Of a stretch of DNA of 64,000 bases, positions 51,738 to 60,880 are shown in pieces. Source of the DNA: Haloarcula sp. DT43 (GTDB taxonomy: Archaea; Halobacteriota; Halobacteria; Halobacteriales; Haloarculaceae); assembly GCF_037078405.1 (NCBI RefSeq), contig NZ_JAYMGZ010000004.1, forward strand, positions 538,097 through 602,096, given 5' to 3'. The notes beneath the pieces are model-generated. The model had not been told where the DNA came from, did no database searches, and saw nothing but the letters and a program-made list of their open reading frames with translations. A program made the position numbers and the translations under genes. How positions within the stretch are numbered: position 1 is the stretch's first letter; the number at the start of each line of letters is the position of its first letter.

Positions 51738-52874
51738 TCAGGGATTGCTCCGCCAGACGTCGACGCGCGGTTCGGTGTAGGCCTTGCCGACGATGTCGGG
51801 GACGCCGTCGCCGTCGAGGTCGACGGCCTTCGCCTCGTGGGTCGGGACGCCGATGCCCAGTTCTTTCCGCTCGAAGTTCCCGGCCCCGTCGTTGTGGAAG
51901 ACGAACTGTCGGGGCTCGTGGCCGGTCTCCAGCCCCATCTCCGCGACGAAGATGTCGGGACTGCCGTCGCCGTCGAAATCCGCCACGTCGAGGCTATGGG
52001 GATTCGAGAGGTCGTCGTGCAGCAGGGTCAGGTCCCACTCGGGCGGGTCAAACACGCCCAGCCGGGCCGGGCGGTCGTCGAGGTACGGCTCGTCGCCCTC
52101 GACGAGGATTATCTCAAGGTCGCCGTCGCCGTCGACGTCCTCGATGGCGACGCGGGTACACTGCCAGTCGTCGGCAATCGGCTCCCGGTCCCACCCGTCG
52201 GCGGTCCGGTGGAAGACGTTGGGGCCGGCGACGATTTCGACCGCGCCGTCGCCGTCCACGTCCTCGACGGCGACGCCCTCGACGTCGAGGTCCTCGGCGA
52301 CGATGTGGCGGTTCGCTACCGGCCACGGCTCCCGCGTCGGGTCCTCGGGGATGTCGTAGTAGAACACGGTCTGGGACTCCTGTGACAGCCCGACGACCTC
52401 GTTTTCCCCGTCCCCGTCCACGTCGGCCACGGCGGTGTCGTGATACTTCTCGAAGTCGTCAGTGATGAGCCGACGCGTCCACTGCTCTCGCGGGTCGTCC
52501 GGTATCTCGAACCACCACAGTTTGTGCCGGTAGATGTTCTGACCGGCTACCATGTCCGGGCGACCGTTCCCCGTGATGTCGCCGAGCGAACCGCCGACAG
52601 AGAGTTCCGGTGCGCTGGCAACGTCGTGGCGCTCCCAGCCGGGGTTTTCATACCAGAACACGTTCGTCTGGAGCCAGCGGGCCAGCGGCCCCATGCCGAA
52701 TACGGACAGCAAGTCGACTGACTTGTCGACGAGTGGGAACTCAACCTCGTGCTTGTCGCCGAGCGCCCCGACGATGACGTCGGGCCGACCGTTGCCCGTG
52801 AGGTCGGTCGTGAGGCAGAAACTCATCGTGTTCGCCGGCGGCGACGCCTCGATGCGCTCGTGGTGGAGGTTCAT
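51738..52874 (-). CDS. FG-GAP/VCBS-repeat protein without export signal
   Basis: A 378-residue protein built from about six beta-propeller blades, each with a calcium-binding-like loop: [78 protein letters not shown] and [13 protein letters not shown]. Such FG-GAP/VCBS propellers usually occur outside the cell, but no signal peptide or anchor is present here. It lies 50 nt downstream of a sugar-isomerase-like gene on the same strand, which suggests a carbohydrate link. CATAACAATAC upstream (about 52906-52916) may be a promoter. Confidence 0.88.
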   Translation of the reverse strand: MNLHHERIEASPPANTMSFCLTTDLTGNGRPDVIVGALGDKHEVEFPLVDKSVDLLSVFGMGPLARWLQTNVFWYENPGWERHDVASAPELSVGGSLGDITGNGRPDMVAGQNIYRHKLWWFEIPDDPREQWTRRLITDDFEKYHDTAVADVDGDGENEVVGLSQESQTVFYYDIPEDPTREPWPVANRHIVAEDLDVEGVAVEDVDGDGAVEIVAGPNVFHRTADGWDREPIADDWQCTRVAIEDVDGDGDLEIILVEGDEPYLDDRPARLGVFDPPEWDLTLLHDDLSNPHSLDVADFDGDGSPDIFVAEMGLETGHEPRQFVFHNDGAGNFERKELGIGVPTHEAKAVDLDGDGVPDIVGKAYTEPRVDVWRSNP

Positions 52875-52924
52875 GTCCCAGCCCTTCGGGTGAATCAGTA
52901 TTGTTATGGCCGGGCTAACACCGG

Positions 52925-53854
52925 TCAGGAGCGGGTGGTGGCGCGCGCCGGACTCCGGGACGGGTCGCTCCCGCCGAGGAGTCGCTCCAGCGTGGCCACC
53001 CCGTCGTCGATTTTCGCCGTCGGGTCGCCGTCGAGTTCGTTCTCGTATATCACCCAGTCGACCCCGGCGTCGGCCGCGGCGTCCAGCACCGCGTCCATGT
53101 CGACGACTCCCTCACCGTGTGATACGTTCTCGTAGCCCCGGAACGGCCCGGCCGGAGCCACGTCCCGGAGGTGTACCATATCGATGCGCTCGCCACACAG
53201 CGAGAAGACGGCGGTCGGGTCGTAGCCGGCCTCGCGTGCGTCCGCGACCTCGGGCTCGAACGTGACCTCGTCCGGAGCGGTCCGGGCCAGGAGGTTCCAC
53301 ATCGGGGTCTCGCTCGGTATCGTCGCCGGGTCGTTCTGCCGAATCCGGGTCGCCAGCCGGTGTGCGCACTCCCCGGCGGCCGCCGGTATCGGCGTCTCGT
53401 CGATGACGGTGCCCGCCGCGTCCGGGAGGAACGGACGGAACGTCCGGCGGCCGATGTGGTGGCCCAGCCGCATGTCGGACTCCGCGAGGCCGGCCGCCGC
53501 GTCGCGGAGCCGACGGGAGAGCGAGCGGACGTCGCTCCGGGTTCGAAGCGCCGTCGCCGGGAAGTGTGGCACGACGACGGTGTCACACCCCACCGTTCGA
53601 CACCGAACCAGCAGGTCCGAATCACCCTCCAGAGCGGCTTCGATTTCGGGGAGGGCAGCGTGTACGGCGACCGGGTCGAGGTCGGCGTCGTCGAGTGCCG
53701 TAGCGACGTCCTCGGGCGGTGCCTCGTGGAACCGGTGGGCGAACTCGACACCGTCGTAGCCGGCAGCGCCGACGCGCCGGACGATTTCGGGGAGCGATTC
53801 GGGCAGGGTACGGACGCTGTACAACTGGAGCGCCTTGCTGGGTCCACTACCCAT
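52925..53854 (-). CDS. Sugar phosphate isomerase/epimerase-like TIM barrel
   Basis: A 309-residue protein of the xylose isomerase-like AP-endonuclease-2 fold: LQLYSVRTLPESLPEIVRRV, GYDGVEFAHRF, CDTVVVPHFPAT, DMVHLRDVAPAG and a C-terminal WVIYENELDGDP. Family members are cytoplasmic sugar or inositol isomerases with a metal held by Glu, Asp and His. The substrate is unknown. The start at 53854 follows GTAACGATAAC (53876-53886) by about 27 nt, and an inverted repeat lies just upstream of that. Confidence 0.85.
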   Translation of the reverse strand: MGSGPSKALQLYSVRTLPESLPEIVRRVGAAGYDGVEFAHRFHEAPPEDVATALDDADLDPVAVHAALPEIEAALEGDSDLLVRCRTVGCDTVVVPHFPATALRTRSDVRSLSRRLRDAAAGLAESDMRLGHHIGRRTFRPFLPDAAGTVIDETPIPAAAGECAHRLATRIRQNDPATIPSETPMWNLLARTAPDEVTFEPEVADAREAGYDPTAVFSLCGERIDMVHLRDVAPAGPFRGYENVSHGEGVVDMDAVLDAAADAGVDWVIYENELDGDPTAKIDDGVATLERLLGGSDPSRSPARATTRS

Positions 53855-53875
53855 ACGGTTCTGTAATGCTGTGAC

Positions 53876-53910
53876 TGTTATCGTTACACATGGGCTATCG
53901 TGGCATAGCC
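53876..53910 (-). promoter_or_regulatory. Promoter and inverted repeat for the isomerase/VCBS genes
   Basis: GTAACGATAAC on the minus strand (53876-53886) is the TATA-like element. The inverted repeat GGCTAT-N6-ATAGCC (53893-53910) lies directly upstream, a plausible regulator site. The rest of the 220-nt gap to the MinD-like gene shows nothing further. Confidence 0.4.
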
Positions 53911-54074
53911 GGTGGATAACCGAGCCCGACGATGGCCGCTAGACGTGGACCCCTGGAGGGCGGCGGCGCGAACGGCCACCTGAACCACGTTGGTCCCGCG
54001 GAGTCGGGCATCTGTGTGCGGGCCCACGGTGACCGGTGCGAGGGTTGAAGAGGGATAGCGGGGCGACCAACGGT

Positions 54075-54701
54075 ATGCTCGCAATCGCTGGCGGGAAAGG
54101 TGGCTGCGGGAAGACGACGATGGCTCTCGGGGTCGGGCAGGCACTGGGAAGGGTCACCGGACGGGCGCTGGTCGTCGACACCGACCGGGACATGCCGAAC
54201 CTCCATCGCCGCGCCGGCGTCGGGCCGGCGTCGGGCGTCAGTGACATCGCGGCCGGAGCCGAGCCGACCGCAGTCGCACGGCGGGCCGCGACCGTCGAGA
54301 ACGTCGACGTCGTCCCCTGCCGGACCGCGTCTGCGGCCGCTGTCAGCAGCGCTGTCGACAGGCTATCCCGGTGCGGTCGCCCCGTGGTACTGGACTGCCC
54401 GGCCGGCGCTGGCCCGGACGCCGCCTGCCCGTTGCGGGCGGCCAACGGGACGGTGCTCGTGAGCGAGCCGACCCGGCGGAGCCTCACCGACGCGGCCAAG
54501 ACGGCGGCGATGGCCCGGACGCTCGACGCGCCACCCAGGCTGACCGTCCTCGTCGGCAGCGACGGGTCCGTCGACCCGTCGGGCCTGCTGTCGTGTCCGC
54601 GCACGGTCCACGTTCCGTCGGTGTCGGGGCCACTCGAAGCCGACCGCGCGACGGCGAAATACGCCGAGATAGCGGCCGTTCTGACCAAGCGGAATACTTA
54701 A
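54075..54701 (+). CDS. MinD/ParA-like P-loop ATPase
   Basis: A 208-residue deviant Walker A ATPase: MLAIAGGKGGCGKTTMALGV at the N-terminus (signature Lys in GKGG), LVVDTDRDMPNLHRRAG and VVLDCPAGAGPDA as Walker B region. It lacks the membrane-targeting helix of true MinD. The ATG at 54075 gives the conserved start; a GGTTGAAGA element lies 27 nt upstream. It precedes a KaiC-like gene by 28 nt, and the pair may act together in positioning or signalling; this is inferred. Confidence 0.9.
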   Translation: MLAIAGGKGGCGKTTMALGVGQALGRVTGRALVVDTDRDMPNLHRRAGVGPASGVSDIAAGAEPTAVARRAATVENVDVVPCRTASAAAVSSAVDRLSRCGRPVVLDCPAGAGPDAACPLRAANGTVLVSEPTRRSLTDAAKTAAMARTLDAPPRLTVLVGSDGSVDPSGLLSCPRTVHVPSVSGPLEADRATAKYAEIAAVLTKRNT

Positions 54702-54729
54702 TCTCGTGGCTAAATAACTCCTCAGTGGT

Positions 54730-55359
54730 ATGGCCAACCGGTTGCGAACGGGCATCGACGTCCTCGACAGAAAGCTCGACGGTGGCATCCCCGCCGGGAG
54801 CATCGTCGTGCTCTCTGCACAGCCGGCCAGCCAGGCGGAGCTGTTCCTCTACGAACTCACCGCCACGCGCGGGACACTGTGGCTCTCGCTCGACCGGACC
54901 GCCGAGTCGGTCATCGCCAGCATCGAGCAGACGCCGGCCAACACCGGCGACCCGACGGTGCGACACATCTCCGGCGAAGCGCCGCTGGACAACGCCGGCA
55001 AGCTCGTCTCGGCGCTCCCGGAGACGTCGAACCTCATCGTCGACCCGCTGGACGTGCTGGAAGCACAGGAGCCACACTCGCGCTTTCGCGCCTTCATGAA
55101 CGACCTGCAGAACCACATCGTCAACACCGGCAGCCTCGCCATCGTCCACTGTCTCGACGGCCGGGAGGTGCCGCCGCTCCGGGACACGACCGAGCACTTC
55201 GCGGACGTGGTGTTCCAGCTCGATACCACGACGACCGGAGACGAGGTGGAGAACCGCCTCGCGATTCCGAAGTTCCGCGGCGGACGCGCCCCCACCGACA
55301 TCATCAAGCTCAACCTCGTCGAAGAGGTCAGCATCGACACCAGCCGCGACATCGCCTGA
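54730..55359 (+). CDS. RecA/KaiC-like protein lacking a P-loop
   Basis: A 209-residue protein with the KaiC/RadA-like entry LRTGIDVLDRKLDGGIPAGS, after which the expected Walker A is replaced by IVVLSAQPASQAELFL; no GK[ST] is present. The later pattern (LWLSLDRTAESV, NLIVDPLDVLE, LAIVHCLDG, IPKFRGGRAP) follows the RecA fold. It cannot be expected to hydrolyse ATP and may be a regulatory pseudo-ATPase. It has its own CTTAATCTCG element and follows the MinD-like gene. Confidence 0.85.
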   Translation: MANRLRTGIDVLDRKLDGGIPAGSIVVLSAQPASQAELFLYELTATRGTLWLSLDRTAESVIASIEQTPANTGDPTVRHISGEAPLDNAGKLVSALPETSNLIVDPLDVLEAQEPHSRFRAFMNDLQNHIVNTGSLAIVHCLDGREVPPLRDTTEHFADVVFQLDTTTTGDEVENRLAIPKFRGGRAPTDIIKLNLVEEVSIDTSRDIA

Positions 55360-55361
55360 TT

Positions 55362-55562
55362 CTACTCGCGGCCGGGCCGTCGCTCCCTGTCCGTCGAGCC
55401 GAACTCGGTTCCCACGAGTATCAACAGGAACAGTCCGAGCGCGACGCCGACGCCGGCGACCAGCCCCAGTCCGGCGCGACCGGTCAGCACGAGCGTGCCG
55501 ACGCCGAACGCGATTCCGGGCGGGAGCGCGAGGAGCGACGGGTACACCAGCGACACTCGCAT
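55362..55562 (-). CDS. Small two-span membrane protein
   Basis: A 66-residue protein with two hydrophobic segments (LLALPPGIAFGVGTLVLTG and GLVAGVGVALGLFLLILVG) and a charged tail (TDRERRPGRE). It converges on the KaiC-like gene with 2 nt between ends. No family is recognised; coding is supported by composition and a tidy fit between neighbours. Confidence 0.65.
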   Translation of the reverse strand: MRVSLVYPSLLALPPGIAFGVGTLVLTGRAGLGLVAGVGVALGLFLLILVGTEFGSTDRERRPGRE

Positions 55563-55683
55563 GGCTGGTGATGTCGCCTCGCGCGTATAACGGTTCGCCC
55601 GTAGTGGCCGTCAGAAGATAGCAGTCGCTCGGAGCGATGAAACCGCTCGCTGGCCCACAGCACTGCAGAGCCGCTCGGTGCAG

Positions 55684-56625
55684 TTACTCCTCGGCGCCTT
55701 CGATTTCTTCGACGATTTCCTCGGCGTCGACGTCCGCGTCTTCCAGCGCGTCCTCGATGTCAGCGCCGCCGGCACCGCCCATGCCGCCCATCATGCCGGG
55801 CATGCCCATGCCGCCGCCACCGATCTCTTCCTGGACGATGATGCGGTCGATGTCGAGCAGCTGGGTGAGCTGCTGGGCTATCTGCTGTTTGCCCATCATC
55901 CACTGCTGGTTCATCGTCAGCTGGGGCGTCGCCTCGATGTAGAGGGTCTCCTTCTCGACCTCGACGGTCTCGTACTCGGGCTCGGACTCCTCGTCCTCGT
56001 CGTCCTCGCTCTCGACGAGCTGTTCTTCCTCGACGGTGTCGGTCTCGAACCACACCTCGAGCTCCATGTCGAGCATCATCTGGATGATGCCCTGGGCCTT
56101 CTCCTCGCGGTCCGTGACCTCTTCGAGGATTTCGTACTCGTACTCGACATCCTCGCCGGCCAGCGGGTGGTTGAAGTCCACGCGCGCGCGGCCGCCGATG
56201 ATGGTCTCGACGTGGCCGTGCTCGCCCTCGATGTCGACGTGTGCGCCGGGGTAGCGGTCGTCCTCGGGAATCTTGTCCTTCGAGACCGTCCGGACCTCTT
56301 CCTCGTCGTACTCGCCGAAGGCGTCGGCGGCGGCGACGGTGACGGTGCCCTCGTCGCCGACCTCTTTCCCGTAGATGTCCTGCTCGACGTCGGGGAAGAT
56401 GTGGTTCTCGCCCAGCACGATGGTGCGCGGACCGAACTCCTGCTGTTCGGTGTCGATGCCGTCGTCCTCGGCGACTTCCTCGTCGGTCGTGTCGACGAGC
56501 TGGCCGCCGTCGACGGTACGTGCGGTGTAGGCGAGCTTGACGACGTCGCCCTTCTGTAGTCCCTCCGCCTGCTCTTCTTCGGCTGCGGTCTCCTCGTCTG
56601 CCTCGGTCTCGGACTCGTTGCTCAT
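55684..56625 (-). CDS. FKBP-type peptidyl-prolyl isomerase, long archaeal type
   Basis: A 313-residue prolyl isomerase/chaperone. Residues about 20-165 form an FKBP domain with an inserted flap (GDVVKLAYTARTVDGGQLVD, RTIVLGENHIFPDVEQDIYG, VDFNHPLAGEDVEYEYEI). A helical chaperone-like region and a Met/Gly-rich segment (GGGGMGMPGMMGGMGGAGG) with an acidic end follow. The ATG at 56625 begins the acidic N-terminus; CCTTAAGAG (56649-56657) lies 27 nt upstream. Confidence 0.93.
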   Translation of the reverse strand: MSNESETEADEETAAEEEQAEGLQKGDVVKLAYTARTVDGGQLVDTTDEEVAEDDGIDTEQQEFGPRTIVLGENHIFPDVEQDIYGKEVGDEGTVTVAAADAFGEYDEEEVRTVSKDKIPEDDRYPGAHVDIEGEHGHVETIIGGRARVDFNHPLAGEDVEYEYEILEEVTDREEKAQGIIQMMLDMELEVWFETDTVEEEQLVESEDDEDEESEPEYETVEVEKETLYIEATPQLTMNQQWMMGKQQIAQQLTQLLDIDRIIVQEEIGGGGMGMPGMMGGMGGAGGADIEDALEDADVDAEEIVEEIEGAEE

Positions 56626-56648
56626 ACCCTGTTCGTCAGTCGTGGCAC

Positions 56649-56657
56649 TCTTAAGGA
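56649..56657 (-). promoter_or_regulatory. TATA-like element of the FKBP gene
   Basis: The minus strand reads CCTTAAGAG, centred 27-28 nt upstream of the ATG at 56625. Confidence 0.5.
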
Positions 56658-56704
56658 CAACGTTTCCCGGCCAGCGGCGGACGGACACTCCCGCTGGTAA
56701 CCGG

Positions 56705-57733
56705 CTAGTACTCGCTTTCGGCCAGCAACCGGGCGAACTTATCGCGGTCGATGTTCCGCCCCGAGACGGGGAGGACGACCGTCTCGCCCCGTAGCTCGTC
56801 GCCAGCCCGGAGCGCCGCGGCGACGGCCGTCGCACAGGCCCCCTCCATGACGATGCGGTCCGTCGCGAACAGGCGTGCCACGGCGTCCGCGATGGCGTCC
56901 TCGGACACGAGCCGGAAATCGGCGAGCCCCGCCTGCAGGATTTCGGTCGGGAGCGCGAACGGGACCCGGGTCGCAACGCCCTCGGCGATAGTGTCGACGC
57001 TGTCGAGGCCGTCCAGCGTCTCCTCCTGCCAGGCGCGGTACACCGCGGGCGCGCGCTCGGCCTGGACGCCGACGACGGCGGCGTCGGTCATCGCCCCGAG
57101 CGTGATGCAGTACCCGGCCGCGGCGGTGCCGCCGCCGACGGGGCAGAACACCCGGTCGACGTCGGGCCGCTCGTCGAGGATTTCCAACCCCGCGGTGCCG
57201 ACGCCGGCGAGCAACTTCGGTTCGTTGCCCGAGTGGACGTAGCGGGCTTCGCGCTGGGTCGCCAGCTCCTCAATGTGTTCGCGGGCCTCGTCGTAGTCCT
57301 CGCCGTGCTGGATGACCTCCGCGCCGAGTTGCTCCAGCGCGTCGACCTTGCCGGCGGTCGCGTCTTCGGGGACGCCGATGGTGACGGGGACATCGAACTC
57401 GCGGCCGGCCCAGGCGATAGACTGGCCGTGGTTCCCCGTGCTCGCGGCGAGCAGCCCCGCTTCGCGGAACTCCTCGTCCAGCGACGCGACGAGGTTCACG
57501 CCGCCGCGGACTTTGAACGCGCCGGTCGGGAGCGTGTCTTCGCGCTTGAGCAGGACGTCGGCGTCGAGGGCGGCAGAGAGGGGCTCGCTGCGGACCAGAG
57601 GCGTCTCCGGGAGGTGCTGTCGGGTGCGTCGCCGGGCGCGCACGACTGCCGGGACCGTCGGCGGCGTCAGGTCGTGGTACGGAAAGAGGGTCGTCTCGTC
57701 CGGGGAGTTGATCGGCTCGTAGCGACCGGCCAT
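56705..57733 (-). CDS. PLP-dependent threonine/serine dehydratase-like enzyme
   Basis: A 342-residue fold type II PLP enzyme. The cofactor Lys is in TGAFKVRGG (about residue 74), the substrate loop is AASTGNHGQSIA, the phosphate loop is CPVGGGTAAAG, and the C-terminal PLP-ring residue is in VSGRNIDRDKF. It lacks the ACT regulatory domain of biosynthetic IlvA. Threonine/serine dehydratase is most likely, but related deaminases or racemases are possible. The ATG at 57733 is preferred over 57757 on spacing to a TTTACTG element. Confidence 0.9.
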   Translation of the reverse strand: MAGRYEPINSPDETTLFPYHDLTPPTVPAVVRARRRTRQHLPETPLVRSEPLSAALDADVLLKREDTLPTGAFKVRGGVNLVASLDEEFREAGLLAASTGNHGQSIAWAGREFDVPVTIGVPEDATAGKVDALEQLGAEVIQHGEDYDEAREHIEELATQREARYVHSGNEPKLLAGVGTAGLEILDERPDVDRVFCPVGGGTAAAGYCITLGAMTDAAVVGVQAERAPAVYRAWQEETLDGLDSVDTIAEGVATRVPFALPTEILQAGLADFRLVSEDAIADAVARLFATDRIVMEGACATAVAAALRAGDELRGETVVLPVSGRNIDRDKFARLLAESEY

Positions 57734-57813
57734 ACTACTACCCGGGAGAGCGGACACAGTAAATGGCGCGGTCGACGGGAGCGTTTTTCACCGACCCGGT
57801 CCAGCCAACCGGT

Positions 57814-58356
57814 ATGTACGAAGTCGAGGTCAAGGTGCCGGCGGACATCAAGGCCGTCGCGGAACGGCTCGACGAGCTCGGGGCCGAACAGGTCGATACG
57901 GTGATACAGACAGACACGTACTACGACGCCCCCCACCGGGACTTCGCCCAGACAGACGAGGCGTTCCGGGTCCGCCGCGAGACCAGGCAGGGGGAAACGA
58001 GCGCGAAGGTCACGTACAAGGGCCCACTCCTCGAAGCGGAGTCGAAGAGCCGCGAGGAGCTCGAGACGGGAGTCGCGGACGGCGACGACGTCGACGCCAT
58101 CGTCCGGCAGCTCGGTTTCGAGCCGGCGGCGACCGTCCGGAAGAACCGCCGGGTCTACGAGGTCCGGGAGTACGCCGTCACGCTCGACGCCGTCGACGAC
58201 GTCGGGGAGTTCGTCGAGGTCGAGCGCGAGACCGACGGCGACATCGAGCCCGTGCGGGAGGGTGCCTACGAGGTGCTCCGGGACCTCGGTCTCGACCCGA
58301 GCGACCAGCAGCGGACTTCCTACCTCGGTCTGCTGCTCGACGATGCGAGCGAGTAA
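57814..58356 (+). CDS. cyaB: CYTH domain protein (class IV adenylate cyclase type)
   Basis: A 180-residue CYTH-fold protein: MYEVEVKVPAD with the hallmark ExExK, IQTDTYYDAPHRDFAQTDEAFRVRRE, VTYKGPLLEAESKSREELE and GEFVEVERETDGD. It is similar in length to CyaB adenylate cyclases and archaeal thiamine triphosphatase-like members; activity on triphosphates is certain at family level only. The ATG at 57814 begins the family motif and follows TTTTTC by 27 nt. Confidence 0.92.
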   Translation: MYEVEVKVPADIKAVAERLDELGAEQVDTVIQTDTYYDAPHRDFAQTDEAFRVRRETRQGETSAKVTYKGPLLEAESKSREELETGVADGDDVDAIVRQLGFEPAATVRKNRRVYEVREYAVTLDAVDDVGEFVEVERETDGDIEPVREGAYEVLRDLGLDPSDQQRTSYLGLLLDDASE

Positions 58357-58384
58357 TCATTTCTCCGCCATCTGTTCCCGTAAG

Positions 58385-58389
58385 TTATA
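58385..58389 (+). promoter_or_regulatory. TATA box of mat
   Basis: AGTTATAGAAC is centred 29 nt upstream of the ATG at 58416. Confidence 0.55.
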
Positions 58390-58415
58390 GAACCCGGCCA
58401 GCCGAAGTCGGGGTA

Positions 58416-59618
58416 ATGACCGAGCGGAACATCCACGTCCAGCCCGCGAGCGGGCACGCTGTCGAAGACCAGGACATCGAAGTCGTAGAGCGAAAGGGCA
58501 TCGGCCATCCGGACTCTATCTGTGACGGTATCGCGGAGACGGTGTCGCGGGCGCTGGCCCAGACCTACATCGACCGGTTCGGGACGGTCCTGCACTACAA
58601 CACCGACGAGACACAGCTCGTCGCCGGGACCGCCGCGCCCGCGTACGGCGGCGGCGAGGTGCTGGAGCCGATTTACATCCTGGTCGTCGGGCGGGCGACG
58701 AAGGAATTCGAGGGCGAGCGCATCCCGGCGGAGAGCATCGCCCTCCGGGCCGCACGCGACTACCTCGACGAGCAGTTCCCCCATCTCGACCTCGGGTCCG
58801 ACGTCGTCGTCGACGTGCAGTTCGGCGAGGGGTCGGGCGACCTCCAGACCGTCTTCGGCGAGGACGCGACGGTTCCGATGGCAAACGACACCAGCTACGG
58901 CGTCGGCCACGCCCCGCTGACAGAGACCGAGCAGATAGTCCTGCACACCGAGCGGGAACTGACCGGCGACTACGCCGCGTCCAACCCCGTCGTCGGCCAA
59001 GACGTGAAAGTGATGGGCAAACGCGAGGGCGACCACATCGACGTGACCGTCGCCGTCGCGATGGTCGACGAACACGTCCCGGACCTCGACGCGTACAAGA
59101 GCGCCGTCTCGGACGTGCGGGCGTTCGTTACCGACCTGGCCGCGGAGTACACCGACCGGGACGTGACGGTCCACGTCAACACCGCCGACGACTACGACGC
59201 CGAGTCCATCTACCTCACGACCACCGGCACCAGCGCCGAGCAGGGCGACGACGGTTCCGTCGGGCGCGGGAACCGCGCGAACGGTCTCATCACGCCGAAC
59301 CGCCCGATGAGCATGGAGGCGACATCGGGGAAGAACCCCGTCAACCACATCGGGAAGATATACAACCTCCTCTCGACGGAAATCGCCCAGTCCGTCGCGA
59401 GCGAGGTCGACGGTATCCGGCAGGTCCAGATGCGCCTGCTCTCACAAATCGGGTCACCCATCGACGAACCCCACGTCGCCGACGCGACGGTCGTCACCGA
59501 GGACGGCGTCGCGGTCGGTGACGTCGAATCGGACATCCAGGCCACAATCGACGAGGAACTGGCCGACGTGACCGACGTCACGCGGCAGGTCATCGACGGC
59601 GACCTCTCGACGTTCTGA
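58416..59618 (+). CDS. mat: Archaeal S-adenosylmethionine synthetase
   Basis: A 400-residue archaeal-type methionine adenosyltransferase making S-adenosylmethionine from methionine and ATP. Motifs: [64 protein letters not shown] and [13 protein letters not shown]. It is the archaeal form, not the bacterial MetK. Own TATA box; single-gene unit. Confidence 0.96.
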   Translation: MTERNIHVQPASGHAVEDQDIEVVERKGIGHPDSICDGIAETVSRALAQTYIDRFGTVLHYNTDETQLVAGTAAPAYGGGEVLEPIYILVVGRATKEFEGERIPAESIALRAARDYLDEQFPHLDLGSDVVVDVQFGEGSGDLQTVFGEDATVPMANDTSYGVGHAPLTETEQIVLHTERELTGDYAASNPVVGQDVKVMGKREGDHIDVTVAVAMVDEHVPDLDAYKSAVSDVRAFVTDLAAEYTDRDVTVHVNTADDYDAESIYLTTTGTSAEQGDDGSVGRGNRANGLITPNRPMSMEATSGKNPVNHIGKIYNLLSTEIAQSVASEVDGIRQVQMRLLSQIGSPIDEPHVADATVVTEDGVAVGDVESDIQATIDEELADVTDVTRQVIDGDLSTF

Positions 59619-59636
59619 GGCGGCGAGGCGACACCC

Positions 59637-59643
59637 CTTTACT
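59637..59643 (+). promoter_or_regulatory. TATA-like element of thiI
   Basis: CTTTACT is centred about 26 nt upstream of the ATG at 59666. Confidence 0.45.
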
Positions 59644-59665
59644 CGCCGGCAGTCAACTCGCGGGC

Positions 59666-60853
59666 ATGCACCCACCGGACGCCGACAGCGTGCTCGTCCG
59701 TCACGGCGAACTCGGCGTCAAGAGCGAACAGGTCCGCCGGAAGATGGAGGGGCAACTGGCGGACAACCTCCGTGCGATGCTCGACGCCCGGGGCCTGTCC
59801 GGGGACATCGACCAGCGCCGGAACCGGCTGTTCGTCCACACCGACCAGCCCGAGGGCGTGACCGGGGCCGCGGCCGACACGTTCGGCGTCACCTCCGCCT
59901 CGGCGGTCACGACCGTGGACCCGACGCTGTCGGCAATCGAGGGCGCGCTGGCCGTGACCGCCCGGGCACAGTACGCCGGGGGGACCTTCGCCGTCGACGC
60001 CCGCCGGGCGGGCCGGGCGGAGGCACATCCCTTCTCCAGTACGGATATCGAGTCCGCCGGCGGGGCAGCCGTCTGGGAGGCACTCGAACGACTGGGCGAA
60101 TCGCCCGCGGTGGACCTCGACGACCCCGACTTCGAGCTGTTCGTCGAGTGCCGCGCCGACGCGGCGTACGTCTTCTGTGAGCGGCGCGCCGGCCCGGGCG
60201 GGCTCCCGCTGGGGACCCAGCGACCCGTCGTCGCGCTGGTCAGCGGCGGCATCGACTCGCCCGTCGCCGCCTGGAAGCTCATGAAACGCGGCGCACCCGT
60301 GCTCCCTGTCTACGTCGACCTCGGTGACTACGGCGGCCCCGACCACCGGGCGCGGGCAGTTTCGACCGTCGAGACGCTCGCCGCGTACGCGCCCGGACAC
60401 GACCTGTCGCTTTCCGTGGTCGACGCCGGAGACGTCGTCGCCGACCTCTCGGAAGACCTCGGGTCGCTCCGGATGCTCGCGCTCCGCCGGTTCATGCTCG
60501 CGGTCGCCGACGCCATCGCCCGCGACCGCGGCGCTGTCGGCGTCGTCACCGGTGAGGCTATCGGCCAGAAGTCCAGCCAGACGAGCGCCAACATCGCGGT
60601 CACGGACGCCGCGACGGCGCTCCCGGTACACCGGCCGAACCTCACCGTCGACAAGTCCGAGATAACCGACCGCGCGCGGGCCATCGGGACGTTCGAGGAC
60701 TCGACAATCGACGCCGGGTGCAACCGCGTTGCACCGTCGCACCCGGAGACCAACGCCTCGCTCGAAGCGGTCCGGGCGGCCGAACCCGACGACCTGTTCG
60801 ACCGCGCCGAGAGCTGTGCCCGGGACCGCACTGTCGTCCCCATCGAAAGCTAA
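59666..60853 (+). CDS. thiI: tRNA sulfurtransferase ThiI
   Basis: A 395-residue ThiI that makes 4-thiouridine in tRNA (and may serve thiamine synthesis). The N-terminal ferredoxin-like and THUMP domains (VLVRHGELGVKSEQVRRKME, TFAVDARRAGRAEAHPFSS) are followed by the adenylating PP-loop domain (VALVSGGIDSPVAAWKLMKR). The rhodanese domain of E. coli ThiI is absent, as is common in archaea. Late motif TGEAIGQKSSQTSANI is typical. Confidence 0.94.
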   Translation: MHPPDADSVLVRHGELGVKSEQVRRKMEGQLADNLRAMLDARGLSGDIDQRRNRLFVHTDQPEGVTGAAADTFGVTSASAVTTVDPTLSAIEGALAVTARAQYAGGTFAVDARRAGRAEAHPFSSTDIESAGGAAVWEALERLGESPAVDLDDPDFELFVECRADAAYVFCERRAGPGGLPLGTQRPVVALVSGGIDSPVAAWKLMKRGAPVLPVYVDLGDYGGPDHRARAVSTVETLAAYAPGHDLSLSVVDAGDVVADLSEDLGSLRMLALRRFMLAVADAIARDRGAVGVVTGEAIGQKSSQTSANIAVTDAATALPVHRPNLTVDKSEITDRARAIGTFEDSTIDAGCNRVAPSHPETNASLEAVRAAEPDDLFDRAESCARDRTVVPIES

Positions 60854-60880
60854 ATTTCCGGGGCGGGCCAGGGTTGAGCC

